DNA of 64,000 nucleotides from Shewanella mangrovi (GCF_000753795.1 NZ_JPEO01000005.1:62001-126000); one strand, 5' to 3'; counted from the stretch's first letter, positions 17,239 to 27,132 are shown. Made by a program: numbers and translations. The notes: generated from the sequence alone by a model not told the origin.

Positions 17239-17754
17239 TTAGCCCATGGCGTAGCGCATATCGCTGCCGGTAATCACCTTGTCAGATTGCACTGGATGTG
17301 GCGTGCAGTCGTGCAATAGACTGATCCAATGACGCTGATGATTGTGGCTACTGCCATTTTCCAGCAACACATCTTGCAGCTTGGCAGTGTCGTTGGCGCC
17401 GATATCCCCTTGGCTATCAAAGCACAATTCCAGATGGCAGCCAGAGTCATGTTTCAGCATCAGTGACTGTGGGTTTTCACGCTGACCACCCAGTGCCACA
17501 AACTGACTTGGTTGGCGCAGACCACTGAACGTGCCGTCCTTACCACAGGCCAACAGGTGTTGGTAATACACCAGATAACCGCGGACGTCCTGATGCGAGC
17601 CTTTACTCAGCGGACACAGTTCATCCATCAGCTGTTTGGCATTAAAGAGCTTGTCGGCGATATGGCGTAAAGTTAAGGTTTGGCTCGCGACCACTGCGGC
17701 GGCAATGCGCGGATGATGTGTTTTTAATTCGGTATGGTTCAGTGAAATACTCAT
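17239..17754 (-). CDS. Stand-alone malate-synthase-G-like domain protein (no catalytic barrel)
   Basis: 171 residues. Residues 43-135 line up by eye with the alpha/beta domain of E. coli malate synthase G. LMDELCPLSKGSHQDV matches FLDESLPLENGSYQDV, LRQPSQFVALGG matches LRTPAQFVGYRG, and HLELCFDSQGDIGANDTAKLQDVLLE matches [26 protein letters not shown]. The TIM barrel with the catalytic Arg and Asp/Glu residues is absent, so it cannot be a malate synthase by itself. It could be a remnant of an aceB/glcB gene or a binding/regulatory domain kept on its own. It is divergent from a DUF3612 regulator. Codon use and the intact frame look normal, which argues for a maintained gene. Confidence 0.6.
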   Translation of the reverse strand: MSISLNHTELKTHHPRIAAAVVASQTLTLRHIADKLFNAKQLMDELCPLSKGSHQDVRGYLVYYQHLLACGKDGTFSGLRQPSQFVALGGQRENPQSLMLKHDSGCHLELCFDSQGDIGANDTAKLQDVLLENGSSHNHQRHWISLLHDCTPHPVQSDKVITGSDMRYAMG

Positions 17755-17827
17755 ACTGTTGACTCCCGTGGTTGCCGTGTGGTGAATCTCCTTAATTGGA
17801 TGTTTTGTAGCCTATCTAAATTTCTTC

Positions 17828-17860
17828 TATAATTTCACAATAAAAATTCTACATTGTGAA
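17828..17860 (+). promoter_or_regulatory. Promoter and inverted-repeat operator of the DUF3612 regulator
   Basis: A TATAAT -10 box lies at 17828-17833. Downstream of it are TTCACAAT (17834-17841) and its exact reverse complement ATTGTGAA (17853-17860), with an 11-base spacer, immediately before the start codon at 17870. Such a placement would let a dimeric XRE-type regulator shut off its own transcription. The same region is the upstream region of the divergent 171-residue gene. Confidence 0.6.
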
Positions 17861-17869
17861 TTTTACAAA

Positions 17870-19399
17870 ATGCGTAATGAAATCAGTTTGACCCGCAAGT
17901 CCCATTTTCTTGGTACAAAAATACGTAACCTACGGAAACGTAACCATTTAACTATGGAAGATCTGTCGGCCCGCTGCGTTCGGGTTGATTCAGAGAACGC
18001 GCCATCGGTGTCTTACCTGTCGATGATTGAGCGTGGCAAACGCACCCCGAGTGTCGATATGCTGCGAGTGATTGCTGCCGTTTTCCAAAAAGAATTGGAC
18101 TGGTTTCTGGATGATACGCCCAGCGATGAAGCGATTGTGCCGCCAAAAGGTCGGCGTGGCGGTTTGGATGGCATGCCGTTAGAGCCGGGCTTTCTTTTTT
18201 CCGGTGATATTCTGCAAATCGCCATTCCGGAAATGTTGTCACAAACCGGTACTAGCGGACGTCAGTTCGCTCAGCTGCTGATCCGTGCCTATCAGGAATA
18301 TCATCAAAACCATTTTCCCGATTTAGAGCGCGCCGCGGAGGAGATAGGCGGCAAGCAGTTAGCGCTATCGGTAGAAGAAATGCTACGGCTGGCCAATGCA
18401 CAGGGGCTGCAAATCAGCTGGTTTAGCGAAGCGCCGAAAACGGTCATCGACGCGCACGGCATCAGTGGCCAGCGGGTGATCACGTCTTATCTGCAAGGGC
18501 CGGGTAAGTTGGCACTGAACGAGATCCTCAAAACCAGTCCGACGCGAATGAAGTACGACCTAGCGGTGCATATCGGCCATTGTGTGTTGCACAACAGCGA
18601 TGGCTACAACAATGTGCTTAGCATAGGTTCGGCCAGCGCTGCCGATGCCACGCCAATCCAGTCTGGCTCGGTTAATGCCCAAGATATTTTGCAGGCATGG
18701 CGCGAGTTTGAAGCCAGCTTTTTTGCGGGAGCGCTGTTGTGTCCTAAAGTGCCGTTTCGGCAGTTGCTTGACCGCCAAGGTTATGAAGTTGGTGTGCATA
18801 AGCTGGCACAGGTATCACCGTCGGTGGCGATGCGACGGATGACGGTGGTGTCTCCTTATCCGCATTGGCATTACTTTGATGCCTATGCGCCGGGCAAACT
18901 GAAAGCCGTTTATCGCGGTAATGGCATTCCGTTGCCGTGGGGCAATATGCGCACCGTCGCCGATCCATGTCAGCATTGGTCAGTGTTTCGCATGATTACC
19001 GAACCCAAGGCGGGCAGTGCGGCGCAGATATCCTTGCTGGATACTGAGCAGCAGACGCGTATTTATTGTTGTGAATCGGTGCGGGTGAGCGACTTAGCCG
19101 GAAATAATCGTGTGCTGTGTGCCGGTATCGACCTCAATCCAGCGATTGAAGCGCAGGGCGAAGACGCCGCCGAGCTGGCGGCAACCTTGAAAAAAGTCTG
19201 TGTGGCGAATGGTGGAGCGGTAGATATTCCGGCACCAATCAAACGCAAACTGCACACCATTTCACGCATTTTGAATATCAATTGGTTAGAGCGTGGTATT
19301 CAGCAGCCGGCACGGTTGATCTGCTCCCGTGGCGCTGTCTGCCCACGCTCGCCCAGCTGTTATGATCAATGCCAAGGGGCAAAGTCAGACGTTAGTTAG
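17870..19399 (+). CDS. XRE-family regulator with DUF3612 domain
   Basis: 509 residues. The N-terminal helix-turn-helix (about 10-75) contains LGTKIRNLRKRNHLTMEDLSARC and SYLSMIERGKRTPSVDMLRVIA. The long remainder matches what I recall of the DUF3612 architecture of Vibrio and Shewanella regulators, related to the acyl-CoA or glyoxylate-shunt regulators of the ScfR/RamB type. The C-terminal region has clustered cysteines (RLICSRGAVCPRSPSCYDQC). In this position it would control itself and the divergent malate-synthase-like gene. A link to acetate or fatty-acid metabolism is inference from family and neighbour. Confidence 0.78.
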   Translation: MRNEISLTRKSHFLGTKIRNLRKRNHLTMEDLSARCVRVDSENAPSVSYLSMIERGKRTPSVDMLRVIAAVFQKELDWFLDDTPSDEAIVPPKGRRGGLDGMPLEPGFLFSGDILQIAIPEMLSQTGTSGRQFAQLLIRAYQEYHQNHFPDLERAAEEIGGKQLALSVEEMLRLANAQGLQISWFSEAPKTVIDAHGISGQRVITSYLQGPGKLALNEILKTSPTRMKYDLAVHIGHCVLHNSDGYNNVLSIGSASAADATPIQSGSVNAQDILQAWREFEASFFAGALLCPKVPFRQLLDRQGYEVGVHKLAQVSPSVAMRRMTVVSPYPHWHYFDAYAPGKLKAVYRGNGIPLPWGNMRTVADPCQHWSVFRMITEPKAGSAAQISLLDTEQQTRIYCCESVRVSDLAGNNRVLCAGIDLNPAIEAQGEDAAELAATLKKVCVANGGAVDIPAPIKRKLHTISRILNINWLERGIQQPARLICSRGAVCPRSPSCYDQCQGAKSDVS

Positions 19400-19408
19400 C
19401 CTCAATCT

Positions 19409-19432
19409 GGCGGCGCTAATCACTGCGCCGCC
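19409..19432. terminator. Hairpin between convergent genes
   Basis: GGCGGCGC (19409-19416) pairs with GCGCCGCC (19425-19432). The T-run is weak (GTTTTA after 6 bases). It lies between the stop codons of the DUF3612 regulator and the convergent chemoreceptor gene and probably serves as terminator for one or both. Confidence 0.6.
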
Positions 19433-19440
19433 CTCGAGTT

Positions 19441-21360
19441 TTACACTTTAAACTGCGCCACCAATTGTGCCAGTGAAGCCGCTAATTGATTGAGTTGTTC
19501 GCTGGCGTTGGCAGCCTCTGCCGCACGGCTTTCACTGCGGGCACTAACGTCGCTAATTTCGGTCAGGTGTTGATTGATTTCATTCACAGCACTGCTCTGT
19601 TGCTCGGTTGCGGCGGCCACCTGAATGTTCATATCGCTAATCAGGGAGATGCGTGACGAAATCTGTTGCAGGGCGTCGGTGGCTTCATCGGCGGCGCTAA
19701 CCCCTTGTGCCGAACGCTGCTGACTCTGTTGCATGGCGGCAACAGCTTTGCCCGCTTCGCTCTGCAGTTTATCGATCATCTGCTGCACTTCGTCGGTTGA
19801 TTTCGCCGTGCGCGTTGCCAAGCTGCGGACTTCATCGGCCACTACCGAGAAACCGCGTCCGGCTTCCCCTGCACGCGCCGCTTCAATGGCGGCATTGAGC
19901 GCCAGTAGATTAGTTTGTTCGGAGATACTGCGGATCACATCCAACACGCTGCCAATGGCATCTGTATTGTGCGACAGATTGGCGATGATATCGGCCATTT
20001 GACTGACATCTTGCGATAGCTGACTTATTACCTCAAGGGCGCGTGACACAACCTGCTGACCACTCGCGGCATCCTGATCGGCGTTACGGGCGGCGTCGGC
20101 GGCTTGCGCTGCGTTGGCAGCGATCTCGCTGACGGTAGCGCCCATCTCATTAACGGCGGCGGCAACGGTCATCGCATGATCGTGCTGCTGCTGGCTGTCT
20201 TTGGCGGTTTGCTGTGAATGGCTGGCGGCCATTTGCGCTGCGGTTGTCAGGGTATTGCTGGTATGGGCAACATCTTGAATCGACGCCTGAATCTTATCGA
20301 CAAAGCGGTTAAAGCCTTGCGCCAGTTTCCCTAGTTCGTCAGTCCGGTCTACTGGGAGACGCTTACGCAGATCGCCATCGCCCTGACCCAGCTCGGCAAA
20401 CATATTGGCTGCGGCGCTTATGGGACGACTGATAGAACCGCCGACCCATACCGCCAACAGAATAAACACCGCGCAGATAATCAGTGTCCAGGCAAAAATC
20501 TGCCAAGTGGCTTTATCTAATGCGCCAAACACCTCATTTTGCGGCACTTCAGCCACCAGATACCAGCCAATTTCAGGCATATAGCTGCTGGCGACCATCA
20601 ATTCGCCTTTGTCACTGTCAACCTGCGTCATCGCCATCGATTGCTTTTCTAGCAAGCTGTTGAGATTGGCGCCGGGATACAGCTGTTGTAGTTGTGTTTT
20701 GCCAACGAGTTGCTTATCACGGTGGATTTGCACCATGCCTTGCTCATCAACTAAATAGACTTGGCCCGTTTGCTCCACTTTAAAACTGCTGAGTAGGTTG
20801 GCCATATCGTTAAGGCTCTTGCCCAAGCCAACCAAGGCTCGGCCATTTACCTGCTGATAGTTGATAAACAGTTTCACGTCACCGGTGCTAGGTTCGGTAT
20901 AGAGCTTGAGCATTTTGTCTTTGCCACTGTCACGGTAGGCAAAAAACCAGCCGTCTTGCGCGGGAGTCAAAATTCGCAGTAAACCGTTTTGGGTGTAATA
21001 GGCGGCCGACTGACGGTCAGCGTAGGAAGCTTGGGCTAAGTCGTACTGATCGAACAGGGCTTGCAGGCGTTTTTCGACCAGCGGCTCTTCAGCATCCGGT
21101 CGCCCGCGCTCCAGCCAACTGCCTAACAGCGGATCGTTGGCGAGCTGTTCCGAGGCGTTCAGCAGGCCGCCGATTTCCATCTCGATGCGATAGCGGATCT
21201 GCAGTAGCAGGTTGGGTAGCTCAGAGTTGAGCATCCGTTGACTGATCACTTCACGGGCGCTGCGTTGGCCTAAGACGCCGGCAACAATACTGGGCAGCAA
21301 GACGGCCAGCACCATAGTGATAATAAATTTTTGTTTGATTGAAAGCTTATTAAGCAACAT
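19441..21360 (-). CDS. Methyl-accepting chemotaxis protein with Cache sensor
   Basis: About 639 residues from the ATG at 21360, which gives [23 protein letters not shown] as first membrane segment; ATGs at 21378 and 21393 are alternatives. A periplasmic dCache-like region (about 35-275) includes [15 protein letters not shown]-type and [16 protein letters not shown] strands. A second membrane segment follows, then HAMP ([25 protein letters not shown]) and the signalling tip [19 protein letters not shown]. No C-terminal NWETF-type tether is present. The ligand is unknown. The protein would signal through CheA/CheW at the cell pole. Confidence 0.92.
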   Translation of the reverse strand: MLLNKLSIKQKFIITMVLAVLLPSIVAGVLGQRSAREVISQRMLNSELPNLLLQIRYRIEMEIGGLLNASEQLANDPLLGSWLERGRPDAEEPLVEKRLQALFDQYDLAQASYADRQSAAYYTQNGLLRILTPAQDGWFFAYRDSGKDKMLKLYTEPSTGDVKLFINYQQVNGRALVGLGKSLNDMANLLSSFKVEQTGQVYLVDEQGMVQIHRDKQLVGKTQLQQLYPGANLNSLLEKQSMAMTQVDSDKGELMVASSYMPEIGWYLVAEVPQNEVFGALDKATWQIFAWTLIICAVFILLAVWVGGSISRPISAAANMFAELGQGDGDLRKRLPVDRTDELGKLAQGFNRFVDKIQASIQDVAHTSNTLTTAAQMAASHSQQTAKDSQQQHDHAMTVAAAVNEMGATVSEIAANAAQAADAARNADQDAASGQQVVSRALEVISQLSQDVSQMADIIANLSHNTDAIGSVLDVIRSISEQTNLLALNAAIEAARAGEAGRGFSVVADEVRSLATRTAKSTDEVQQMIDKLQSEAGKAVAAMQQSQQRSAQGVSAADEATDALQQISSRISLISDMNIQVAAATEQQSSAVNEINQHLTEISDVSARSESRAAEAANASEQLNQLAASLAQLVAQFKV

Positions 21361-21472
21361 GACAGTAACCGACTTCATTAATGCACTGGTCACCAGCCTG
21401 TCCGGCGACAGGCGGCATTATCCATACGCTGAGTGAGGCTGCAATGGTGAGGCGTATTCTGCGATGTAAATG

Positions 21473-23119
21473 TTACATGCCAGTGTAATTCGGCCCGCTG
21501 CCCCCCTCAGGTGTTGTCCAACAGATATTTTGTGCCGGATCTTTGATATCGCAGGTTTTGCAATGAATGCAGTTCTGCGCGTTGATCACGAACTCTGTTT
21601 TATCGGCCGATGTGACGATTTCATAAACGCCGGCCGGACAATAGCGTTGGGCTGGCTCGTCAAACAACGGCAGATTACTGGTGATAGGAATCGTTTTGTC
21701 CCGCAGTTTTAAGTGGTTCGGCTGGTCTTCATCATGGCTGATATTGCACAGATAAATAGACGACAAACGATCAAAGGTCAGTTTGCCATCGGGGGCCGGA
21801 TAGTCGATTTTATCGAAATCAGCGGCTTTGCCGAGACAACGATAATCTGCTTTGTCATCGCGCAGTGTTAACGGGAAATTACCGCCAAACCAGCTCTGTT
21901 CGATGTAGTTAAACATGCCCCCCAGTAGGTTGCCAAAACGATGCAACGCCGGGCCAAAGTTGCGGGCACTGTGCAGCTCTTCATGCAGCCAGCTGTGTTC
22001 CATTCGTTCGGCAAAACAGTTGAGATCCTTACCGCCTTCAACTCCTTTCATAAAGGCTTCGCAGACGGTTTCGGCGGCGAGCATGCCGCTTTTCATCGCG
22101 GTATGAATACCTTTAATTTTGGCGAAGTTAAGTGTTCCGGCATCACAGCCAATTAGCAGACCGCCGGGAAAACTCATCTTCGGCAGTGAGTTAAAGCCGC
22201 CTTTACTGATGGCGCGTGCGCCATAGCCAATGCGCTCACCACCTTCGAGCAAGTTGGCTAGCAATGGATGAGTTTTAAAACGTTGAAACTCGTCAAATGG
22301 ACTTAAATGCGGATTGCGGTAGTTAAGGTCGACAATCAGGCCAACAGCAACTAATTGGTTATCCATATGATAGATAAAGCCGCCACCCGTGGCTTGGGTC
22401 AGTGGCCAACCGCCAGTGTGTATCACTTTACCCACTCGATGCTGTTCTGCCGGAACTCGCCACACCTCTTTAAAACCGATGCCATAATGTTGCGGGCTTT
22501 TGCCGTTGTCCAAGTGGTAGTGTTTGATCAACTGCTTGCCTAAATGACCGCGGCAACCCTCAGCAAAAATGGTGTATTTCGCGCGCAGCTCCATGCCCGG
22601 CACAAAACTGTCTTTGGCGTTACCTTGTTTATCAAGTCCCATATCGCCAATGATGACGCCGCAAACACAGTCCTGCTCGTCATCCAGTAATAGCTCTTTG
22701 GCGGCGAAGCCGGGAAAAATCTCCGCCCCGAGCGCTTCTGCTTGTTCTGCCAGCCAGCGGCACAAATTGCCTGCACTGACCATATGATTGCCGTTGTTGG
22801 CCATCGAGGCCGGCACGAAACTGTGAGGAATGGTTTTACTGCCATTGGCACTGAGCCAATGAAATTCGTCTGTCGTGACCGCCGCATCGAGCGGTACGTT
22901 CATCTCTTTCCAGTCGTTAAAGAGTTCATCCAAAGCGCTGGTTTCCAATAGTGCGCCGGAAAGAATATGACTGCCAATATCGGCACCTTTTTCAACAACA
23001 CACACAGAAAGGGGATGTTCGCTATCTCGGGATATCTGCATAAAGCGACATGCCGCCGCCAGCCCAGCCGGGCCTGCGCCGATAATCACAACATCAAATT
23101 CCATTGATTCGCGTTCCAT
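21473..23119 (-). CDS. Electron transfer flavoprotein-ubiquinone oxidoreductase
   Basis: 548 residues, the usual length. It passes electrons from electron transfer flavoprotein (fatty- and amino-acid oxidation) to the membrane quinone pool. The N-terminal FAD site GAGPAGLAAACRF is at 13-25, GCRGHLGKQL lies in the middle, and the C-terminal 4Fe-4S cluster region has CPAGVYE followed by CIHCKTCDIKDPAQNICW. AGGAAG precedes the ATG. It is divergent from the moa operon across a 230-base gap. EtfA/EtfB are not in the window. Confidence 0.95.
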   Translation of the reverse strand: MERESMEFDVVIIGAGPAGLAAACRFMQISRDSEHPLSVCVVEKGADIGSHILSGALLETSALDELFNDWKEMNVPLDAAVTTDEFHWLSANGSKTIPHSFVPASMANNGNHMVSAGNLCRWLAEQAEALGAEIFPGFAAKELLLDDEQDCVCGVIIGDMGLDKQGNAKDSFVPGMELRAKYTIFAEGCRGHLGKQLIKHYHLDNGKSPQHYGIGFKEVWRVPAEQHRVGKVIHTGGWPLTQATGGGFIYHMDNQLVAVGLIVDLNYRNPHLSPFDEFQRFKTHPLLANLLEGGERIGYGARAISKGGFNSLPKMSFPGGLLIGCDAGTLNFAKIKGIHTAMKSGMLAAETVCEAFMKGVEGGKDLNCFAERMEHSWLHEELHSARNFGPALHRFGNLLGGMFNYIEQSWFGGNFPLTLRDDKADYRCLGKAADFDKIDYPAPDGKLTFDRLSSIYLCNISHDEDQPNHLKLRDKTIPITSNLPLFDEPAQRYCPAGVYEIVTSADKTEFVINAQNCIHCKTCDIKDPAQNICWTTPEGGSGPNYTGM

Positions 23120-23306
23120 TTTTCTTCCTTAGTCGAGCGGGTGAGTGACGGCTGGTCATTGCTATTGTTAGTCACACACCCTACCCGAATTTTTGTGGTT
23201 GCACACAATTTAACCGCGAGAGTGCGCCAGGGAATTCAGATATTGATAATAGTCACAGAATTGTCTTCTGTAAGTAAATACTGAATATAAAACAATCTAG
23301 TTAGGG

Positions 23307-23336
23307 GTTTTGTTGCTGATCGTTTACACCTATAAT
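23307..23336 (+). promoter_or_regulatory. Probable promoter of the moa-mod operon
   Basis: A perfect TATAAT lies at 23331-23336 with a weaker GTTTTG/TTGTTG -35-like element about 15-18 bases upstream. Transcription would start near 23343, just before the riboswitch. Confidence 0.55.
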
Positions 23337-23350
23337 AAGGATTCGACGGT

Positions 23351-23457
23351 TCTCCGAGCTATGATCCCTACGTCACGAAAGATACGGGGTGATAGCCGTG
23401 GCAATAACGCCACTGGGGTGAGTGAAGAAATGAGCTCGCCTCCCGTGTTTGGAAAGG
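23351..23457 (+). ncRNA. Molybdenum cofactor (Moco) riboswitch in the moaA leader
   Basis: The leader has the hallmarks of the Moco RNA motif: CTCCGAGCT at 23352-23360, and GAGCTCGCCTCCCG at 23432-23445. The GAGCT/AGCTC arms (23356-23360 with 23433-23437) close the element. Between them is a hairpin GTGGC-AATAAC-GCCAC (23398-23413). The 3' end runs straight into the GGAAAGG ribosome binding site (23451-23457) of moaA. That placement fits the known E. coli case, where cofactor binding limits moaA translation. Assignment is by motif recognition, without covariance scoring. Confidence 0.85.
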
Positions 23458-23462
23458 TGATC

Positions 23463-24443
23463 ATGTCTCAACTTCAAGACAATTTTGGTCGTAGATTTCA
23501 TTATCTGCGCATGTCGGTTACCGACGTATGTAATTTCAAATGTGGTTACTGTTTGCCGGATGGCTATCATCCAAACGGTAAGCCCTCTTTTCTCACGCTC
23601 AGTGAAATCGAGCAATTGGTGGGTGCCTTCGCTGAAGTGGGCACGCAAAAAATTCGCGTGACTGGCGGTGAACCCACCTTGCGTAAAGATTTTACCGACA
23701 TCATTCGTTTGATCGCTGATAACGACCAAGTCAACACCATTGCCACCACCACCAACGGCTACCGTTTGGAAGAGCATGCGCAAGAGTGGTATGACGCAGG
23801 TTTACGTCGCATCAATGTGTCAGTCGACAGTCTCGACCCGCGCATGTTTTACCAGATCACTGGCGAAAACAAATTCGATAAAGTGATGCGGGGTATCGAT
23901 GCTGCGTTAGAAGCCGGTTTTGAACGGGTGAAGATCAACGCAGTGTTGCTGAAAGATCTGAACGATAAAGATCTGCCACGTTTTCTGCACTGGATTAAAT
24001 CCACGCCAATTGACCTGCGATTCATTGAATTGATGGAAACTGGCTTAGGCCGTGACTATTTCCAGGCACACCATCTGGCGGGCGAAAGCATTAAGCAGCG
24101 TTTGATTGCCGAAGGCTGGCAGCTTGATCAGTCTGATGTTGATGATGGTCCAGCGAAGAACTTCAGTCATCCTGATTATCAAGGCCGTATTGGTCTGATC
24201 ATGCCGTATGCGCAAAACTTCTGCGCGACCTGTAACCGCTTACGTGTTTCTGCCACAGGTAAACTGCATCTGTGCTTGTTTACGGAGCAGGGCGTGGATT
24301 TGCGCGATCTGCTGCAAGCCGAAACCCAAAGGGCGGAACTGGTGGAACGGCTGCACGCGCAGCTGCGTCTGAAAAAGGAAACACACTTCCTGCATCAGGG
24401 CTTTACTGGCGTGACTCAGCATCTGGCGTCTATCGGCGGCTAA
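23463..24443 (+). CDS. moaA: GTP 3',8-cyclase MoaA
   Basis: 326 residues from the ATG at 23463, which follows GGAAAGG. The open frame extends upstream through the riboswitch, which is not coding. It is a radical-SAM enzyme and performs the first step of molybdopterin synthesis, GTP to cyclic dehydro-GTP. The SAM cluster CNFKCGYC uses Cys23, Cys27 and Cys30. The C-terminal second cluster is [18 protein letters not shown]. The protein ends in the catalytically needed GG. It is first in moaA-moaC-moaD-moaE-modA-modB-modC. Confidence 0.97.
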   Translation: MSQLQDNFGRRFHYLRMSVTDVCNFKCGYCLPDGYHPNGKPSFLTLSEIEQLVGAFAEVGTQKIRVTGGEPTLRKDFTDIIRLIADNDQVNTIATTTNGYRLEEHAQEWYDAGLRRINVSVDSLDPRMFYQITGENKFDKVMRGIDAALEAGFERVKINAVLLKDLNDKDLPRFLHWIKSTPIDLRFIELMETGLGRDYFQAHHLAGESIKQRLIAEGWQLDQSDVDDGPAKNFSHPDYQGRIGLIMPYAQNFCATCNRLRVSATGKLHLCLFTEQGVDLRDLLQAETQRAELVERLHAQLRLKKETHFLHQGFTGVTQHLASIGG

Positions 24444-24448
24444 TTCTA

Positions 24449-24467
24449 GTCGGCGCTATGCGCCGAC
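24449..24467 (+). other. Intercistronic hairpin between moaA and moaC
   Basis: GTCGGCGC (24449-24456) pairs perfectly with GCGCCGAC (24460-24467) around a 3-base loop, 5 bases after the moaA stop. No T-run follows. It is more likely an mRNA-stability or partial-attenuation element than a full terminator. Confidence 0.7.
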
Positions 24468-24500
24468 GTCTGCAGCATTAATTCGAATTAGGTTGTTTCA

Positions 24501-24977
24501 ATGTCTAACTCTTTTACCCATATTAACGCCGATGGCAACGCCCATATGGTGGATGTGACGGAAAAGTCCGTTACTGAACGCGAAGCACGCGCCGAAGCCT
24601 TTATCGAAATGGCACCAGATACATTGCAGATGATCATCAGTGGTAGCCACCACAAAGGTGATGTATTCGCCACCGCGCGTATTGCCGGCATCATGGCCGC
24701 TAAAAATACCTCCGCATTAATTCCGTTGTGCCACCCGCTAATGCTCACCAAAGTCGAAGTGGAGTTGGAAGCGCAGCCTGAACATAACCGTGTACGCATC
24801 ACCAGTTTGTGCAAGCTCAGCGGCAAAACCGGTGTGGAAATGGAAGCGCTAACTGCGGCCTCGGTTGCGGCGTTAACCATTTACGATATGTGTAAAGCGG
24901 TACAGAAAGATATGCATATTACCGGTGTGCGTTTGCTCGAAAAGCGCGGCGGTAAATCTGGTCACTTTAAGGTATAA
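24501..24977 (+). CDS. moaC: Cyclic pyranopterin monophosphate synthase MoaC
   Basis: 158 residues, the normal MoaC length. It acts on the MoaA product to give cyclic pyranopterin monophosphate. Typical blocks are [15 protein letters not shown] (N terminus), [14 protein letters not shown] (the active-site region) and [24 protein letters not shown]. The gene follows moaA after a 57-base gap with a hairpin and precedes moaD by 4 bases. Confidence 0.97.
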   Translation: MSNSFTHINADGNAHMVDVTEKSVTEREARAEAFIEMAPDTLQMIISGSHHKGDVFATARIAGIMAAKNTSALIPLCHPLMLTKVEVELEAQPEHNRVRITSLCKLSGKTGVEMEALTAASVAALTIYDMCKAVQKDMHITGVRLLEKRGGKSGHFKV

Positions 24978-24981
24978 GCCG

Positions 24982-25230
24982 ATGATTAACGTTTTATTTT
25001 TTGCGCAAGTACGCGAATTATTGGGCACCGCCTCAGTGCAAGTCGATGGCGCTAATCTCGCGACAGCGGCTGACTTGCGTGCACATCTTGCTAGCCAGAA
25101 TGACAAATGGGCGCAAGTGTTAGATTCCGACAAACTGCTGGTGGCGATCAATCAAACCATGAGCCAATGGCATGCCGCCATTCAAGACGGTGATGAAGTG
25201 GCGTTTTTCCCGCCAGTAACCGGAGGCTAA
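24982..25230 (+). CDS. moaD: Molybdopterin synthase small subunit MoaD
   Basis: 82 residues from the ATG at 24982, right after the moaC stop. The upstream extension of the frame lies inside moaC and is not used. It has the ubiquitin-like fold and ends in PVTGG, the Gly-Gly tail that is adenylated and thiocarboxylated to carry sulphur to MoaE. Confidence 0.95.
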   Translation: MINVLFFAQVRELLGTASVQVDGANLATAADLRAHLASQNDKWAQVLDSDKLLVAINQTMSQWHAAIQDGDEVAFFPPVTGG

Positions 25231-25232
25231 TC

Positions 25233-25700
25233 ATGCAGGCGAACAAAATCTTAGTGCAGACTGAGGATTTTGATGTAGCGGCTGAGTACGCACGCATCGC
25301 CGAGGATAATGGTGATGGCGCGGTAGTGACTTTTGTCGGTAAGGTACGTGATTTTAACGACGGCAGTGAAGTCACCGATCTGACCTTAGAACATTATCCG
25401 GGCATGACCGAAAATGTGCTGCAGCAGATCACGGCTGAGGCGCGTGAGCGCTGGCCACTGAATTTGGTCACCATCATTCACCGCGTTGGCACTATGCATC
25501 TAGGTGAGCAAATCGTCTTTATCGGCGTGACCAGTGCGCACCGCAAAGCGGCGTTCGCTGCTTGTGAATTTTTGATCGATTTTCTGAAAACGAAAGCACC
25601 ATTTTGGAAGCTGGAAGCCAGCCCAGACGGTCGCCATTGGGTCGACGCGCGAGACTCTGATGAACAAGCGGCTAAGGCATGGGATAACGGAGAAAGTTAA
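25233..25700 (+). CDS. moaE: Molybdopterin synthase large subunit MoaE
   Basis: 155 residues, 2 bases after moaD. It inserts two sulphurs from MoaD into cyclic pyranopterin. The conserved VVTFVGKVRDFNDG, LTLEHYPGMTE, IIHRVGTMHLGE and KTKAPFWKLE (catalytic Lys region) are all present. Its stop shares a base with the modA start (TAATG), coupling cofactor synthesis to molybdate uptake. Confidence 0.96.
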   Translation: MQANKILVQTEDFDVAAEYARIAEDNGDGAVVTFVGKVRDFNDGSEVTDLTLEHYPGMTENVLQQITAEARERWPLNLVTIIHRVGTMHLGEQIVFIGVTSAHRKAAFAACEFLIDFLKTKAPFWKLEASPDGRHWVDARDSDEQAAKAWDNGES

Positions 25701-26464
25701 TGCGCTTATTGCTGTTGTTATGCGGATTATGGAGTGCCAGTTTTGCGGTAATGGCGGCGCAGCCAAATATCGCCGCTGCGGCTAACATTAAATTCGCTAT
25801 GCAGAAAATTGTTGCTAATTATCAAAAAGATACGGGCAATAAAGTGCGAGTGTCTTATGGCTCTTCTGGCAACTTTGTCTCGCAGTTGAGCCACGGAGCG
25901 CCGTTTGAACTGTTTCTCTCTGCGGATGAGAAATATGTGACACTGCTGGCGCAGGCAGGGCTAACGGCAGACAGCGGGGTAATTTATGCCTACGGCAAGC
26001 TGGCGTTAGTCGCACCGAACAACTCATCGCTGACGTTAGATCCGCAATTAGATGGCGTTAAACAGTTGCTCGATAAGCAGCAGCTCAAGCGCTTCGCCAT
26101 TGCCAACCCTGAGCATGCGCCCTATGGCGAGCGTGCGCGTGAACTGCTAAAAAGCAAAGGGCTGTGGCAACCCCTACAGGATTCGCTGGTATTTGGTGAA
26201 AACGTCTCGCAAGCCGCGCAATTTGCCCTAAGCGGTTCTACCGATGGTGGTATTGTCGCCTTGTCATTGGCCGTCGCACCGCAGTTTCAACAACGCGGAC
26301 ACTATTTGGCCATTCCTGAAAGTGAGTACTCACCCATAGCGCAGCGTATGGTGTTGATGAAGCAAGCCTCAGCAGAAGCTAAGCAGTTTTATCAATATCT
26401 GCAATCTGATCGTGCCAGAGCCGTGTTCAGCGACTTTGGCTTTGGCCTACCGGATAAACCCTGA
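25700..26464 (+). CDS. modA: Molybdate-binding periplasmic protein ModA
   Basis: 254 residues with the signal peptide MRLLLLLCGLWSASFAVMAA. Mature features are AAAANIKFAMQKI, SYGSSGNFVSQL (oxyanion-binding Ser residues) and PFELFLSADEKY, as in ModA/WtpA-type binding proteins. It delivers molybdate to ModBC and overlaps moaE by one base. Tungstate binding cannot be excluded. Confidence 0.93.
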   Translation: MRLLLLLCGLWSASFAVMAAQPNIAAAANIKFAMQKIVANYQKDTGNKVRVSYGSSGNFVSQLSHGAPFELFLSADEKYVTLLAQAGLTADSGVIYAYGKLALVAPNNSSLTLDPQLDGVKQLLDKQQLKRFAIANPEHAPYGERARELLKSKGLWQPLQDSLVFGENVSQAAQFALSGSTDGGIVALSLAVAPQFQQRGHYLAIPESEYSPIAQRMVLMKQASAEAKQFYQYLQSDRARAVFSDFGFGLPDKP

Positions 26465-27132
26465 TGGATTGGCTGTCGCTGTGGCTCTCGGTAAAACTGG
26501 CTGCGGTAAGCGTCGCCATTCTGCTTCCTATCACGCTATGGCTCGGTCGTAGTCTGGCGTATCACCAATTTTATGGTAAGTCATGGCTGGAAGCGCTGAT
26601 CATGGTGCCGTTAGTCCTGCCTCCAACTGTCGTCGGTTATTATCTGCTGGTGGGACTTGGCCGTGAAAGTTGGATTGGCGCCTTACTTGAGCAGTATTTC
26701 GATGCCCAGCTAGTGTTTCATTTCTCCGGGCTGGTGATTGCCTCTATCGTGATTAATATTCCGTTTGCGGTACAGCCGATTCAGCGCGCCTTTGAGGCGA
26801 TCCCGGAAGAGATCCGCGATGCCGCAGCCTGCTGTGGTATGAGCCGTTGGCGGATTTTATGGCGACTGGAACTGCCGCTGGCGTGGCCGGGGATTCTCAC
26901 CGCTATCGTGCTCAGCTTCTCTCATGTGTTGGGGGAGTTCGGCGTGGTTCTGATGATGGGCGGCGCCATTGAAGGCGAAACCAAAACCCTGTCGATCGCT
27001 ATTTACGATAGTGTGCAAGCGTTTGATTTTGATGGTGCTGGCGCCATGTCACTGCTGTTGGTGTTGTTTGCGATGGTGACATTGGCAATTACCTCCGCGA
27101 TGTCACGCAGAATGTTGCGTAGGTCCGCTTAA
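26464..27132 (+). CDS. modB: Molybdate ABC transporter permease ModB
   Basis: 222 residues with five to six membrane segments. The coupling-helix EAA loop reads [30 protein letters not shown]. The start overlaps the modA stop (CTGATGG) and its stop overlaps the modC start. It forms the channel of the molybdate importer. Confidence 0.94.
   Translation: MDWLSLWLSVKLAAVSVAILLPITLWLGRSLAYHQFYGKSWLEALIMVPLVLPPTVVGYYLLVGLGRESWIGALLEQYFDAQLVFHFSGLVIASIVINIPFAVQPIQRAFEAIPEEIRDAAACCGMSRWRILWRLELPLAWPGILTAIVLSFSHVLGEFGVVLMMGGAIEGETKTLSIAIYDSVQAFDFDGAGAMSLLLVLFAMVTLAITSAMSRRMLRRSA

Noticed and set aside
23405-23417. GCCACTG resembling a B12 box upstream of moaA
   Set aside because: It is the 3' arm of a hairpin in an element that fits the Moco riboswitch, and no other cobalamin-riboswitch parts are present.
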